A DNA stretch of 64,000 bases, from assembly GCF_038003045.1 (NCBI RefSeq), contig NZ_JBBOOK010000001.1, positions 620,001-684,000 of the forward strand. The letters run 5' to 3'. A program made the translations under genes and the position numbers. Positions 47,342 to 56,120 of the stretch are shown here, in pieces (position 1 is the stretch's first letter; the number at the start of each line of letters is the position of its first letter). Under the pieces are notes generated by a model. That model saw only the letters and a list, made by a program, of their open reading frames with translations. It was not told where the DNA came from and did no database searches. The stretch comes from Sporosarcina sp. FSL W7-1349. GTDB taxonomy: Bacteria; Bacillota; Bacilli; Bacillales_A; Planococcaceae.

Positions 47342-48004
47342 GTGAATCTGTTGAATGTTAGAAAAGGACAATTTGTCTATTATCGTAATAAGCTGCACAA
47401 AGTGTACTCTGTAAAACCTTTTTTTAAGAAGTCTGTTCATCTGATTCGACTCGAAGATTTGGAACAGGAACTCGTAACTGCGAAAGAAATTACATTGTAC
47501 AAACCAAAGCATTTAGATAGTTTTCAGTTCAATTATCAACGTTATACGCTTCATAAAGAAGTAAAGGCCAAAGTCGGTGATTATATATTGATCATTAATC
47601 CTAAGCCTGATTCTCTCGACCATCACCATCTTCACGCCATTGAAATCGTTTCTTCCATAGAAGCGTATGGAGTGATTAGCAATAAATCAAATGGCATCAA
47701 ACATAGCGAGTACTGGGTAATGGTACCAGGCCTGGAAGAGGGGGCCACAATCATTGATCTGGCCGATCCGGATGCCGTAACCTCGGACGGAAACGAAGCG
47801 AAAAGGACAGAACTCGAGTCGCGTCCAATCTACATCCCTAAAATAGGCGATGTTTTTCAAAAAAATAATAGCGACCCCGTCATTCAGGCAATGGTCGTAG
47901 CGATTCGAGGAGAGACGGTCTATTTAGGAGGGGATATGGAAGTCCATGTGGATAAATTGACGAACAGTGATTCATGGAGCTTAATTGCACACGTGCCTTT
48001 GTAA
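47342..48004 (+). CDS. Unknown conserved-looking protein
   Basis: This 220-residue soluble protein has no motif I recognise. It begins GTG with a modest AAGGCGGGA upstream, 59 bases after the BCCT gene on the same strand, and ends before a strong terminator, so the two may be co-transcribed. Beta-rich stretches such as GQFVYYRNKLHKVYSVKPF and GDYILIINPKPD suggest small barrel folds. Confidence 0.75.
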   Translation: MNLLNVRKGQFVYYRNKLHKVYSVKPFFKKSVHLIRLEDLEQELVTAKEITLYKPKHLDSFQFNYQRYTLHKEVKAKVGDYILIINPKPDSLDHHHLHAIEIVSSIEAYGVISNKSNGIKHSEYWVMVPGLEEGATIIDLADPDAVTSDGNEAKRTELESRPIYIPKIGDVFQKNNSDPVIQAMVVAIRGETVYLGGDMEVHVDKLTNSDSWSLIAHVPL

Positions 48005-48046
48005 CATATTGAATAACTAAATGACGACAAGAGAATTCATCGAAGG

Positions 48047-48083
48047 GGAGCCAATCACAGCGTTTTAAGTTTGGCTCCTTTTT
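48047..48083 (+). terminator. Terminator of the BCCT-unknown gene pair
   Basis: GGAGCCAA (48047-48054) pairs with TTGGCTCC (48071-48078), followed by five T residues. Confidence 0.85.
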
Positions 48084-48084
48084 G

Positions 48085-48140
48085 TAGGTACCAGGGTTTC
48101 ATTTAATTCTAAATTGTTTGGGAACCTGGCATTTTTATAA
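48085..48140 (+). repeat. Dispersed palindromic repeat, copy A
   Basis: This 56-base element has the consensus ends TAGGTNCCAGG and CCTGGCANTTTTATAA around a core TCATTNAATTC. Copies B (48271-48327) and C (51786-51842) are in the same orientation, and a fragment sits near 41046-41065. The ends form a short inverted repeat. Confidence 0.75.
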
Positions 48141-48180
48141 GTATGATCTCATACAAATAATGAAGCTTCCACCGGATTAT
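48141..48180 (+). repeat. 40-bp direct repeat, left copy
   Basis: These 40 bases, ending GAAGCTTCCACCGGATTAT, recur at 52551-52590 in the same orientation with only a few differences. The left copy is the first arm of a terminator hairpin. Confidence 0.85.
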
Positions 48181-48203
48181 ACTTTTCTCGTGGAAGCTTT
48201 TTC
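48162..48203 (+). terminator. Terminator hairpin containing the left direct repeat
   Basis: GAAGCTTCCAC (48162-48172) pairs with GTGGAAGCTT (48190-48199) and a T run follows. Confidence 0.75.
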
Positions 48204-48270
48204 TTATAGAATATACGTGATATGCCCTAATATGAAAAGGGAAGTGTTTGAGAATAAAAATAGATTGATT

Positions 48271-48327
48271 TAGGTTGCCAGGTCCTCATTGAATTCGGAA
48301 TTGTATGTCCGCTTGACGCTTTTATAA
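48271..48327 (+). repeat. Dispersed palindromic repeat, copy B
   Basis: Same element as copies A and C, somewhat more diverged in its right arm (CTTGACGCTTTTATAA). The surrounding 48204-48640 has no gene; it holds this repeat and the 19-bp inverted repeat at 48446-48490. Confidence 0.7.
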
Positions 48328-48445
48328 CTTCACAAATCCCTATGATCTGAACGTATGTGTTTTATAATGAAAGAGTAATGGAATAGGTGACTCAAGGGTG
48401 GTCGGCCATTTCCCTGTGAAGGCAACCTAAGTGCACCACGTCCTA

Positions 48446-48490
48446 AAGGTGTCTTAATTTCTGCGAACTTTGCAGAAATTAAGACACCTT
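48446..48490. repeat. Perfect 19-bp inverted repeat
   Basis: The arms 48446-48464 and 48472-48490 are fully complementary with a 7-base loop (GAACTTT). No T run follows in either direction, so it is not an ordinary terminator. The 70 bases to its left (CTCAAGGGTGGTCGGCC, GTGCACCACG) may add structure. Confidence 0.7.
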
Positions 48491-48643
48491 CAATAGTCTG
48501 TATTTAGAACAGCGCCCGGAGGTGGACGAAAAAAATCAGTTTTGAAGGGTATCCACATCCCCGTATTTTATAATTTCCTAAGCAACAAGAAAATCAGCCT
48601 ATGCTCAATAGCAAAAGGCTGATTTCCCATAAACGTCAGAACA

Positions 48644-51600
48644 TTATACTTTAACTACAAAAGATACGGTTGTTCCTTGATTTGGATTGCTTGTAATTTG
48701 AAGGCCTGTACCGAATTGTCGCATCAGCCGCTGATTTGAATTAATCAAACCGATCCCCGTTCGGCTTCCTTCTTTTCTTTTCAATAGGCTTTGTACTTGA
48801 TCTTCATTCATCCCGACTCCGTCATCTTTAACAGAAATCTCCACTTCATCATCTTGGACAGCAACTCTAATGACCACTGTCCCTCCGTCGATACGCTTTA
48901 TCACTCCGTGTCTAACGGCATTTTCAACTAACGGCTGGATTGTTAGGAATGGAATCTTAAGGTCCTTGCATTCATCCAACTCCCAAACGACTTTCAATCG
49001 TTCTCCAAAACGGACTTGTTCGATGTTCAGATAAGATCTTGAAAGACTCAGTTCCTCTTCGATTGGAATCAGACCATCTATAGGTTGATATTGAAATTTG
49101 TTTCTTAAAAATTCGCTTAGTTCCACTAACAAATGATTCATTTTATTCAAGTCGAGTTCGCTTAAAGCGATGATAGAGTTTAATGTGTTGAATAAAAAAT
49201 GAGGCTGGATTTGTGATTGCAGCCAAGCCGCCTCCAATTGTAATTGTTCGCGCATCACTTTTTTAATCGTTGTGAGCGCCTGTACTCTGGACCTTAATTC
49301 CACCATATCAACAGGTTTCGTCACGTAGTCGTTCGCCCCTGCTGAAAAACCTGTTTGTATATCTTTTGGGTCACTTCTTGCAGTGAGCAGTAAAACTGGG
49401 AGTTCTGTCAGAGAGTAGCGTTTGCGAATGATCTGGGTCAACTCATACCCGGACATGTTCGGCATCATGACATCCGAGATGACTAAGTTCCACTCTTTTT
49501 TCATCAAATGCTCTAACGCTTCCCGACCGCTCGTCGCAGTTGTGATCTCATATTGGTCAATCGACAAAATCGATTGAAGTACTTGCAAGTTGATTGGGTC
49601 ATCATCGACTATTAATATAGGCAGTTTCATAGATTGTTTTTCCATGCAAGTCGATTGATTTGCGATTGACAACATTTCCGTATCCTTTATGTGGATGGAA
49701 GGTTTCATCAAGTGATTGGTAGGTCCTTCTAACGATACGTGATGCTGAGCTTTTGTGGACGTAGCGTCCTCTGTATTCAATTGGGCCAATTTTAGTGAAA
49801 AGGTGAACGCGGATCCTTTTCCAAATGATGTGGATACTTGTAGTTCCCCACCATGCAATTCAACCAATTGTTTGCTGATATTCAATCCTAATCCAAGTCC
49901 ACCTTCGTTAGTTGCTATGTCGGCTGCTTGCTCATACGGATGGAACAAGTGCTGGAGAAAATTTTCTTCTATTCCTATTCCCGTGTCGGAAATGGAAATA
50001 AAAGCACGATCAACTTGCACCTTGGCTTGAATGCGGATTTCGCCTTCAAGCGTGTACTTGATCGCATTGTGAAGCAAGTTATACATAATTTGAATGACTC
50101 GATTTTCGTCTGCAATGACAGGCGGGAAGTCTTTGGGGATTTCATTCACAATCTTAATCGGTTTCCCTTCAACGAGGAATTGCAACATATCCATCACTCC
50201 GGTTACGATGGGTTGGATCGCAATCGTTTTTGTTTGAAGGCGTGGATGACCTTCCCGAAGGCTCTCCACATCGAGTAAATCATTTAATAGCAGGGACATC
50301 CTCCGGCCGACTGTCAATATCGTCTCTAGCTCATGGACACTTTTAGTCTTTAATAGCTCTCTTTCCCTCATTAATACGGATTGTGACATGTTAATGATGC
50401 CGTGAAGCGGATTTTTAAATTCATGGGACGTATTTGCTAAGAACTGATCCTTATGTTCATTCATTTTCTGTAATTTCAATGCGAGTTTTGCCGTTTCTGC
50501 ATACATTGTAAAATAATCTTTAAACCAGATCGTTGCAAAGCAACCGATTGAAATAATCAAATCGAATGGGTAATGAACAGCACTTACGCCTACTTCTCTC
50601 CAATAGATTACCCAAACAAAATGGTGGGCGGCTGCTATCAAGGAAAGCAGCAATAGAAGATTTTCAGAGATATTTCTATAAATCTTTTTAAAGATTGTAA
50701 TAACCGCACTAGCAATTGCGAGTCCCGCCAACAAATAATAAACAGGAAACAAGGTGATAATTTGACTCGGAGATAAAAAAAGCGTAACGATGGACAACCC
50801 GATGGTGATACTTGAGTAAACCGGATTCATCACACCCCAATATGGAAGGCTACGTTGACCCATGGACTGCAACAAAGCAAGGCAAGCAATCGGGATGAGT
50901 GCGTTGGCTATGCGAAAGTCCCACTCATAACCAACATCAAATAGCAAGTGGAATATTTTTTCATCATTACTAATTAAATTCATGAACGTTATGGAAAATA
51001 AAAGCAGAGAAAAATAGACAAGCTTTTTCTCGCGATTTCCTAAGAAATATAGGATTAGGGCATAGATGGAATGGATTAAGAATATGATGGATGTCACTAG
51101 TTGTAAGGATAAGGACAGGCTTCTTTCTTTAGATAACGTTGCTTCCGAACCGAATTTAACCGAACGAATGATGCCGCTGCGACGAACATCTTTAAAGTTT
51201 GCCACTTGAATGACAATTTCTATTACGCCATTCTCATCTGGAGTGAAGGATGTTGAATAGGGCAGGTTTTTTGCCTTGTATTCGTCTTCCGTTTTTCCTA
51301 CTTGTCCAGACTCTGCAATTAACCTTCCATTGACGTACAACTCGGAGGCGCTTCGAACGCTTGGTACATATAAACTATAATTAATATTCTTATCTGGATT
51401 TACGTGTAAGCGCAGCCGGTAGGAGCCATAGCCATATGGAGTGGACTCGCCGTCTTGAAAATCCTCGTTCCACTTGCCTGGAACTTGAACAAGTTTTTTG
51501 GGATAAGCGTCTGTAATTGACTGCCGCTCCGGATCCATCAACAAGTGCGACGGGTAAAACTCCCAATCTCCATCCAGCAGCAGAACTTCGTCGTCTTGTG

Positions 51601-51742
51601 CATCCCAATTACGTAAATCCAATTGGCCTTCTTTTATTTGTGTAGTTGAGAGATTATAAAACGCACCCATCCACAGCATGCGAGAACATGATAAAATAAG
51701 CAAAAATAATCCTATTATCAACAAAATATATCGTTTCTTCAT
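48644..51742 (-). CDS. Large hybrid sensor kinase: 7TMR-DISM, HisKA, HATPase, receiver, LytS-type kinase
   Basis: This 1032-residue multidomain signalling protein has, in order, an N-terminal membrane helix (4-20), an extracytoplasmic jelly-roll sensor (about 40-200), seven membrane helices (about 215-405), an H-box NTSHEFKNPLHG (about 437), a first ATPase with GLGLGLNISKQ, a receiver with VISDVMMPNMSG (about 700-815), then a LytS/YehU-type kinase QIQPHFLFNTLNS and a second ATPase ending RTGIGLINSNQRL. It thus has two kinase modules around one receiver. No cognate output gene is adjacent. Direct repeats flank the gene. Confidence 0.93.
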   Translation of the reverse strand: MKKRYILLIIGLFLLILSCSRMLWMGAFYNLSTTQIKEGQLDLRNWDAQDDEVLLLDGDWEFYPSHLLMDPERQSITDAYPKKLVQVPGKWNEDFQDGESTPYGYGSYRLRLHVNPDKNINYSLYVPSVRSASELYVNGRLIAESGQVGKTEDEYKAKNLPYSTSFTPDENGVIEIVIQVANFKDVRRSGIIRSVKFGSEATLSKERSLSLSLQLVTSIIFLIHSIYALILYFLGNREKKLVYFSLLLFSITFMNLISNDEKIFHLLFDVGYEWDFRIANALIPIACLALLQSMGQRSLPYWGVMNPVYSSITIGLSIVTLFLSPSQIITLFPVYYLLAGLAIASAVITIFKKIYRNISENLLLLLSLIAAAHHFVWVIYWREVGVSAVHYPFDLIISIGCFATIWFKDYFTMYAETAKLALKLQKMNEHKDQFLANTSHEFKNPLHGIINMSQSVLMRERELLKTKSVHELETILTVGRRMSLLLNDLLDVESLREGHPRLQTKTIAIQPIVTGVMDMLQFLVEGKPIKIVNEIPKDFPPVIADENRVIQIMYNLLHNAIKYTLEGEIRIQAKVQVDRAFISISDTGIGIEENFLQHLFHPYEQAADIATNEGGLGLGLNISKQLVELHGGELQVSTSFGKGSAFTFSLKLAQLNTEDATSTKAQHHVSLEGPTNHLMKPSIHIKDTEMLSIANQSTCMEKQSMKLPILIVDDDPINLQVLQSILSIDQYEITTATSGREALEHLMKKEWNLVISDVMMPNMSGYELTQIIRKRYSLTELPVLLLTARSDPKDIQTGFSAGANDYVTKPVDMVELRSRVQALTTIKKVMREQLQLEAAWLQSQIQPHFLFNTLNSIIALSELDLNKMNHLLVELSEFLRNKFQYQPIDGLIPIEEELSLSRSYLNIEQVRFGERLKVVWELDECKDLKIPFLTIQPLVENAVRHGVIKRIDGGTVVIRVAVQDDEVEISVKDDGVGMNEDQVQSLLKRKEGSRTGIGLINSNQRLMRQFGTGLQITSNPNQGTTVSFVVKV

Positions 51743-51785
51743 ATATGTATTCGCAGATTCATTTCCGCAAACCCCTCCTCCCTTA

Positions 51786-51842
51786 TAGAGTGTTAGGTTT
51801 TCATTGAATTCTGAATTGTTCGGGTGCCTGGCACTTTTAATA
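51786..51842 (+). repeat. Dispersed palindromic repeat, copy C
   Basis: This copy has well-kept ends GTGTTAGG and GTGCCTGGCAC around TCATTGAATTCTGAATTG. It lies just upstream of the hybrid kinase start and in direct orientation with copies A and B on the other side of that gene. Confidence 0.75.
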
Positions 51843-51868
51843 CGTCCTGTAGACCAGGAGGTGGTCGT

Positions 51869-51916
51869 ATGCCAGTAGCTGAGGCGCTAATGTTCATGTT
51901 ACATTGGGGGTATTAA
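51869..51916 (+). pseudogene. Truncated holin-like toxin gene (type I toxin-antitoxin remnant)
   Basis: AGGAGGTGGTCGT directly before ATG and the start MPVAEALMFMLHWG resemble the family of small putative holin-like toxins, which normally continue for about 15 more hydrophobic residues. Here TAA follows after 15 codons. A hairpin at 52004-52037 and the downstream CCCCCTTGAAGGGAAC sequence also resemble such loci. Identity is by pattern only. Confidence 0.45.
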
Positions 51917-52003
51917 GGAAGGCAGTCTAAGGAATGCAACATCCTGCCGCAACAATTGCATAACCCGCATTCTACGGTCCTCATATTGTCGTCCACGATA
52001 AAA

Positions 52004-52037
52004 AATAATCCATCCTTGAGTGGCTGGATGGATTATT
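52004..52037. terminator. Hairpin, possible bidirectional terminator of the toxin-like locus
   Basis: AATAATCCATCC (52004-52015) pairs with GGATGGATTATT (52026-52037) around a 10-base loop, with an A run before and CACCTTTT after. The rest of 52038-52320 shows no supportable gene. Confidence 0.6.
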
Positions 52038-52321
52038 TCACCTTTTGATGCCCCCTTGAAGGGAACCTGCTGTTACAGACCGCCTGATGTTACTAGCATT
52101 GGGAAGGTCCTTTTTTGTTTATTCATTTGGAGCAGAGGTATTCCAATTGCCTATATTGTATTGCATCTTGTTATTTATTTCAACCTATCTATTTTCAAGA
52201 GGGCGCGTAGACCAACAGTGCCTGTGTGAGTTAAATTCATGTTTATTTAATCAAACGTGTATGTTTAAGCTTTCCTCGCGCAGGGCACCTGAATACCCGC
52301 ACTTGTTAGTTATTGGTATTG

Positions 52322-52458
52322 GATAGCTGGAGAGAATCGTTAGAATTACCTGAAATTGCTCCGTATCTTAAAGATACAATTCAAATATATTTTCAAAATC
52401 AGACACTATTTATCTTCCTGGACAGCCAGTTTATTTTTATGAGGAGCAAGTTGACTAA
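52322..52458 (+). pseudogene. Gene remnant with a frameshift
   Basis: One frame reads DSWRESLELPEIAPYLKD then TIQIYFQNQT; a shift near 52404 into another frame gives IYLPGQPVYFYEEQVD and a stop at 52456-52458. Both pieces look like coding sequence, and neither frame is sensible beyond the joint. I do not recognise the parent protein. There is no start or ribosome site. Confidence 0.4.
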
Positions 52459-52550
52459 GGATGGTATTGATAGCCACATACAAAGTGTTTTTTCGAGTCA
52501 TAGAAGAAGCGATAGAAATCTATTTAGTGCGTCATCCTAGAAAAAAATCG

Positions 52551-52590
52551 GTATAATCTCATAACAATAATGAAGCTTCCACCGGATTAT
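52551..52590 (+). repeat. 40-bp direct repeat, right copy
   Basis: This is the second copy of the 48141-48180 sequence. It stops exactly where the YuzC-like gene on the minus strand ends; the stop codon of that gene (52587-52589) lies inside the repeat. Confidence 0.85.
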
Positions 52591-52988
52591 CTCAGCGCCA
52601 TACGTAATGTGCAGCAGCTGTTTTCGGCATCGCTGTTTGAGAAGTCGATCCGTATGCCGTCAGGCGTGTATTTGAGATTGTATGTGATGGTAACACCTGT
52701 CGAGCGGATGAGTTGTTCGACTTCTCCATGGTTGGATTGTTGCGCCGCGTTCATGAGCCGATGGGCAAAGTCATCAGAAGCCGTCAGCGTATTGATGAAT
52801 CGATTTGCTTGATTCATCACTTCCTTAAACCGTGTTGCTGAAGCATTGAATTTCCGAGTATCCACTTCGGGGAAGGGGCTTCTTCCGTTTTGCGGTGTAG
52901 GGGAAGGCATCGCCAAATAACCTGGATGGACCGGCATGAACGCTTGCAGCCGTGGATGGAAGCCGTAGGGAAAAGAAGAATAATACAT
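52587..52988 (-). CDS. YuzC-like spore-former protein
   Basis: This 133-residue protein has a Tyr/Pro-rich N-terminus (MYYSSFPYGFHPR) and a conserved C-domain: LMNAAQQSNHGEVEQLIRST, YTPDGIRIDF and CCTLRMALR. The layout recalls the YuzC family of spore-forming bacilli, whose members end a few residues later. GGAGG lies seven bases before the ATG. The last codon and stop are formed by the 40-bp repeat, so the tail may be altered. Confidence 0.7.
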   Translation of the reverse strand: MYYSSFPYGFHPRLQAFMPVHPGYLAMPSPTPQNGRSPFPEVDTRKFNASATRFKEVMNQANRFINTLTASDDFAHRLMNAAQQSNHGEVEQLIRSTGVTITYNLKYTPDGIRIDFSNSDAENSCCTLRMALR

Positions 52989-53422
52989 AGGAGAACCTCC
53001 ACGTCGTCTCGATGACTCAGTATATGCCTATTGTGGTAGATTCGTGTAGGAGACTAGGACAAGTTTACCTGATGTGAATATGAAGGGCTGCGAAAATTAG
53101 AAAGGCGATGTGCCTGTTGGTAGATGCTTCTGAACAGGAACGTGGAGGAGCGGCCGCCAGGGGCTCAGGGTGCGAGGTTTTTCGTCAGCAACTAGTGGAG
53201 TTGCAGCGGGAGATTTATCATTATGAGCTGGGGAGGTGGTTTCGCGTGCTTCCTTCCAAAAGGTCGCTGAACTTTAGGAGATCTAGGAAAAGATTGATTG
53301 GTTGTTGGATTTGTATACGGAGCGAAAGTGCAGTCTGTGGAATTGTGTTTTTGAAGCTTTCGCGATGTGAAATTAATAGTGGTCTATACAATTTTGATTC
53401 GAACCAGAATAGGAGAGAGGGC

Positions 53423-54409
53423 ATGAATCGATTGCTGAAAACAGAGGAAGAGCGGCTACAAACCCTCTATGCGAAATTAAAAGAAGCCAAGCACAGCGAA
53501 CCAATCGGTTTCAGTGCGCAACTTGCGCGATTATCCTATCAGATTTTGCAATTGGAACGGAAGTTGAGAATCCAAGATCCGGTAAAACAGTACGAGTGCA
53601 TCGGCGTCATGATGGAGCATGCCTATTATATGAAAACGGAGCAGAAGGACCGTCATGTTGCGAAGCGTACCTTTGAGCAGATTTTACAGTTGGACCGGCA
53701 TAATCCGGAAGCGAATTATCGCTATGCCTTTCTTCATTATGAAGATGAGGAATGGGTCGCCGCCATTCGCTATTTCAAAGCGTCGCTCTTTGACAATTCT
53801 TCCGATTTTCCTTTGGCGCAAGATCAGATTGTGAAGGCGAATTTGTTCATCAGTTATTGTGCGATGATGCTCACAAAGGAATCGATGCGCGCCGCGGAGG
53901 GCTTGAAGACTGATGACTTGTTGGTGACGGAGGGCGTCAGTATCGATGAACTTTCCTCCCGTGTAAAAACGTTGTTGGCGCAGTCGGAGTATCGGCTGTT
54001 GAGCAGCAAAGGCGAGAAGTTCATCTCAAAAGAGCGGTATGAGAAGTTGGAAGCGGATGTCGAGCTGGGGGCCTTATGGCTCGATATGACTTCGGAGCCG
54101 CCTTCCGTCAAGAGCGGAGACCGGTGTAGGGAAATTTCCCGGCAAAACGGGATTTTACTCAAAAAGCTGTTGTTGAAATCAGCCCAAGGAGAGGCGCTTT
54201 CGTTGGCTGAGATTACAGGGTACCAGGAAGAAGCGATAGCGGATAGCCATGATGTCAGCTGGGGGAGTTACCGAAAGAAGATCCAGCGAATCAATGAAAA
54301 ATTATGTGAGATTGGCTTTCTTGAGCAGCTTATCAAAGTTATCCCTGGCACTCAAAGTTACAAGGTCAAAGCGTGTGAGTTTGCGATTATTGAATATGAT
54401 GCGAAATGA
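53423..54409 (+). CDS. TPR-containing protein of unknown function
   Basis: This 328-residue helical protein has a leading coiled coil (TEEERLQTLYAKLKEA, about 5-45), TPR-like repeats (about 75-190, including AKRTFEQILQLDRHNPEANYRYA within two repeats) and a C-terminal region (about 245-328) that looks like a winged helix (SLAEITGYQEEA, SYRKKIQRINEKLCEIGFLE). It could be a regulator. ATG 53423 follows AGGAGAGAGG; the frame upstream to 53108 is not supported. The 53003-53422 gap shows no other gene. Confidence 0.75.
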   Translation: MNRLLKTEEERLQTLYAKLKEAKHSEPIGFSAQLARLSYQILQLERKLRIQDPVKQYECIGVMMEHAYYMKTEQKDRHVAKRTFEQILQLDRHNPEANYRYAFLHYEDEEWVAAIRYFKASLFDNSSDFPLAQDQIVKANLFISYCAMMLTKESMRAAEGLKTDDLLVTEGVSIDELSSRVKTLLAQSEYRLLSSKGEKFISKERYEKLEADVELGALWLDMTSEPPSVKSGDRCREISRQNGILLKKLLLKSAQGEALSLAEITGYQEEAIADSHDVSWGSYRKKIQRINEKLCEIGFLEQLIKVIPGTQSYKVKACEFAIIEYDAK

Positions 54410-54413
54410 TCTG

Positions 54414-54442
54414 AATCCCTCTCTTGCCTGGAGGGATTTTTT
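54414..54442 (+). terminator. Terminator after the TPR gene
   Basis: AATCCCTC (54414-54421) pairs with GAGGGATT (54431-54438), followed by T residues. Confidence 0.85.
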
Positions 54443-54508
54443 CGTGTGACAGGGGTGTCACAGTCATGTCCGTATACTTGGGGTATCAAATGAAACGGAG
54501 ATGATGAG

Positions 54509-55864
54509 ATGACAACGAATTGGAATGGATTATTGAACGGCTACGGGTTTGATGTGCGGGAAATGCAGGAAGGGCGATTTGATTTATGCAATCTGACCCG
54601 TCATAATGAGTATTTTCTTATATCGCTTTTGGAGAAGCTGCCGATCGGGGCGTCTGTTACAGGAGCCATTCTTACAATACAAGGGGAAGCCGTGACGGAA
54701 AAAGATTGGGTCAGCCATTTGGAGAAGTATATGGATGGCAGAAGTGAATCCAGTTACGGGCCTACTGCAATCCCGTTGAATCAACTCGACGTGTATATTG
54801 CGGGGATTGTCATGCAGTTGAATCGGCTAGGCTATGGCATGACGTATTCATGTGATGGGCATGAACGGAGAACGCCCGTCCTTTATTTTGCAACGGCAGA
54901 ATTTGCACGGATGGCGAAAAGTTTGCTGGAATATTGCGGGTTGGACATCAGACGAACGGGCGTGAAACTTTCAATTCGCACAGAGCGGAAAAACTTGCCG
55001 GAAATCGCTGTGCAACTTTCCGGATACTCGTCTGAATTAATTCAAAAAATATGTCAGGAACACAATGAACTTATTAATGAAGAGTCGTTTAACAAGTCAT
55101 TGGAAACGCTCCTTGCCATACCTGGGGAGAGCGGGGACGAGGAATGGGTCCGGGAATATGTCATTCAAGAACTTGAACCGTTTACAGATCGGATCGAAGT
55201 GGATCATTATGGAAATGTTGTGGCCGTAAAAACGTTCGGACCAGGACTGACTGTATTGTTGAATGCGCATTTGGATACGGTTGAACCGATTGCCGATAGA
55301 CGCGAAATCATCAAAACGGGTAATATCTGGTCAAGTAGTGAGGGGATTTTGGGGGCGGATGACCGTGCAGGTGTGAACATTGTGTTGGCCGCTGCCAAAT
55401 CAGTGATAAAGAGTCAATTTAATGGGACAATCAAATACATCTTTACGGTGCAAGAGGAAATCGGACTTCTCGGTGCCCGGCAAGTCTCGAAAACTTTTCT
55501 ATGGGATGTCGACATGGCGTTTGTCATCGACCGGCGGGGGACGCATGATATCGTCACTTCCAAAGGAGGCTTTGAACCTTATTGCACACCGAAATTTGGA
55601 AAGGCGCTTGAACGTATCGCCCGAAAATCCGGCGACAGCAGATGGCGTACAGTGGAAGGCGGATCAAGTGATACGTATATTTGGTCACAGTGCGGCATTG
55701 AAAGTGTGAATTTGTCGGCCGGGTATATGAATGAGCATACGCCTGATGAGACATTGGATGTGAAGGCCTGTTATGGGACTTATCAGTTTGTTATGGAGAT
55801 ATTGAATGATTGTCGGAGTATTGCAAAGCTGGATGGACGATTGAATCAGGTTATGAGAGCGTGA
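54509..55864 (+). CDS. M20/M42-like metallopeptidase with an unusual N-terminal domain
   Basis: Residues about 190-445 form a metallopeptidase with zinc ligands in NAHLDTVEP, GADDRAGVN, QEEIGLLGA, VIDRRG and NEHTPDE, so the active site looks intact. Residues 1-175 form a separate domain I cannot assign (features: LDVYIAGIVMQLNRLGYG, SCDGHERR). Peptidases of this group normally begin near residue 190. AACGGAGATG precedes the ATG at suitable spacing. It lies 100 bases after the TPR gene but beyond a terminator. Confidence 0.85.
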   Translation: MTTNWNGLLNGYGFDVREMQEGRFDLCNLTRHNEYFLISLLEKLPIGASVTGAILTIQGEAVTEKDWVSHLEKYMDGRSESSYGPTAIPLNQLDVYIAGIVMQLNRLGYGMTYSCDGHERRTPVLYFATAEFARMAKSLLEYCGLDIRRTGVKLSIRTERKNLPEIAVQLSGYSSELIQKICQEHNELINEESFNKSLETLLAIPGESGDEEWVREYVIQELEPFTDRIEVDHYGNVVAVKTFGPGLTVLLNAHLDTVEPIADRREIIKTGNIWSSSEGILGADDRAGVNIVLAAAKSVIKSQFNGTIKYIFTVQEEIGLLGARQVSKTFLWDVDMAFVIDRRGTHDIVTSKGGFEPYCTPKFGKALERIARKSGDSRWRTVEGGSSDTYIWSQCGIESVNLSAGYMNEHTPDETLDVKACYGTYQFVMEILNDCRSIAKLDGRLNQVMRA

Positions 55865-56120
55865 GAAGCGGTTACTTCTGTGAACGGCCGTTGTATGGTG
55901 TTGGAGAGAGATATTTGGTCAAAATATCGGATGGTGAATCCATTACTATCGAAATCCAATTGACCAATCAGTATGATAGGGTGGGACAATGTATTATGGG
56001 TTACACGTTTCTACGTCTTAGTTAAAAAAGAGAATGGGCTCCTATAGCTGAAAGCGCCCGGATACAGTATCGCTTATAGAAAGAACTCCAGCAAACTGAT
56101 GCAGAAAGGAGGCAACCAAA

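Noticed and set aside
48370..48445. Riboswitch-like sequence before the 19-bp hairpin
   Set aside because: Segments such as GGTGACTCAAGGGTGG hinted at a known class, but I could not match the conserved cores of SAM, TPP, cobalamin or glycine riboswitches, and no gene follows on that strand.
52020..52540. Three overlapping small ORFs on the plus strand
   Set aside because: None has a ribosome site; only the 52322-52458 stretch looks like a decayed coding remnant.
53108..53422. N-terminal extension of the TPR gene
   Set aside because: There is no ribosome site, the composition is unlike the rest, and a strong Shine-Dalgarno sits directly before ATG 53423.
55810..56025. 71-codon ORF overlapping the end of the fused peptidase
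   Set aside because: Its first third lies inside the peptidase gene, no start has a ribosome site, and the remaining part has no recognisable motif; at most a remnant.
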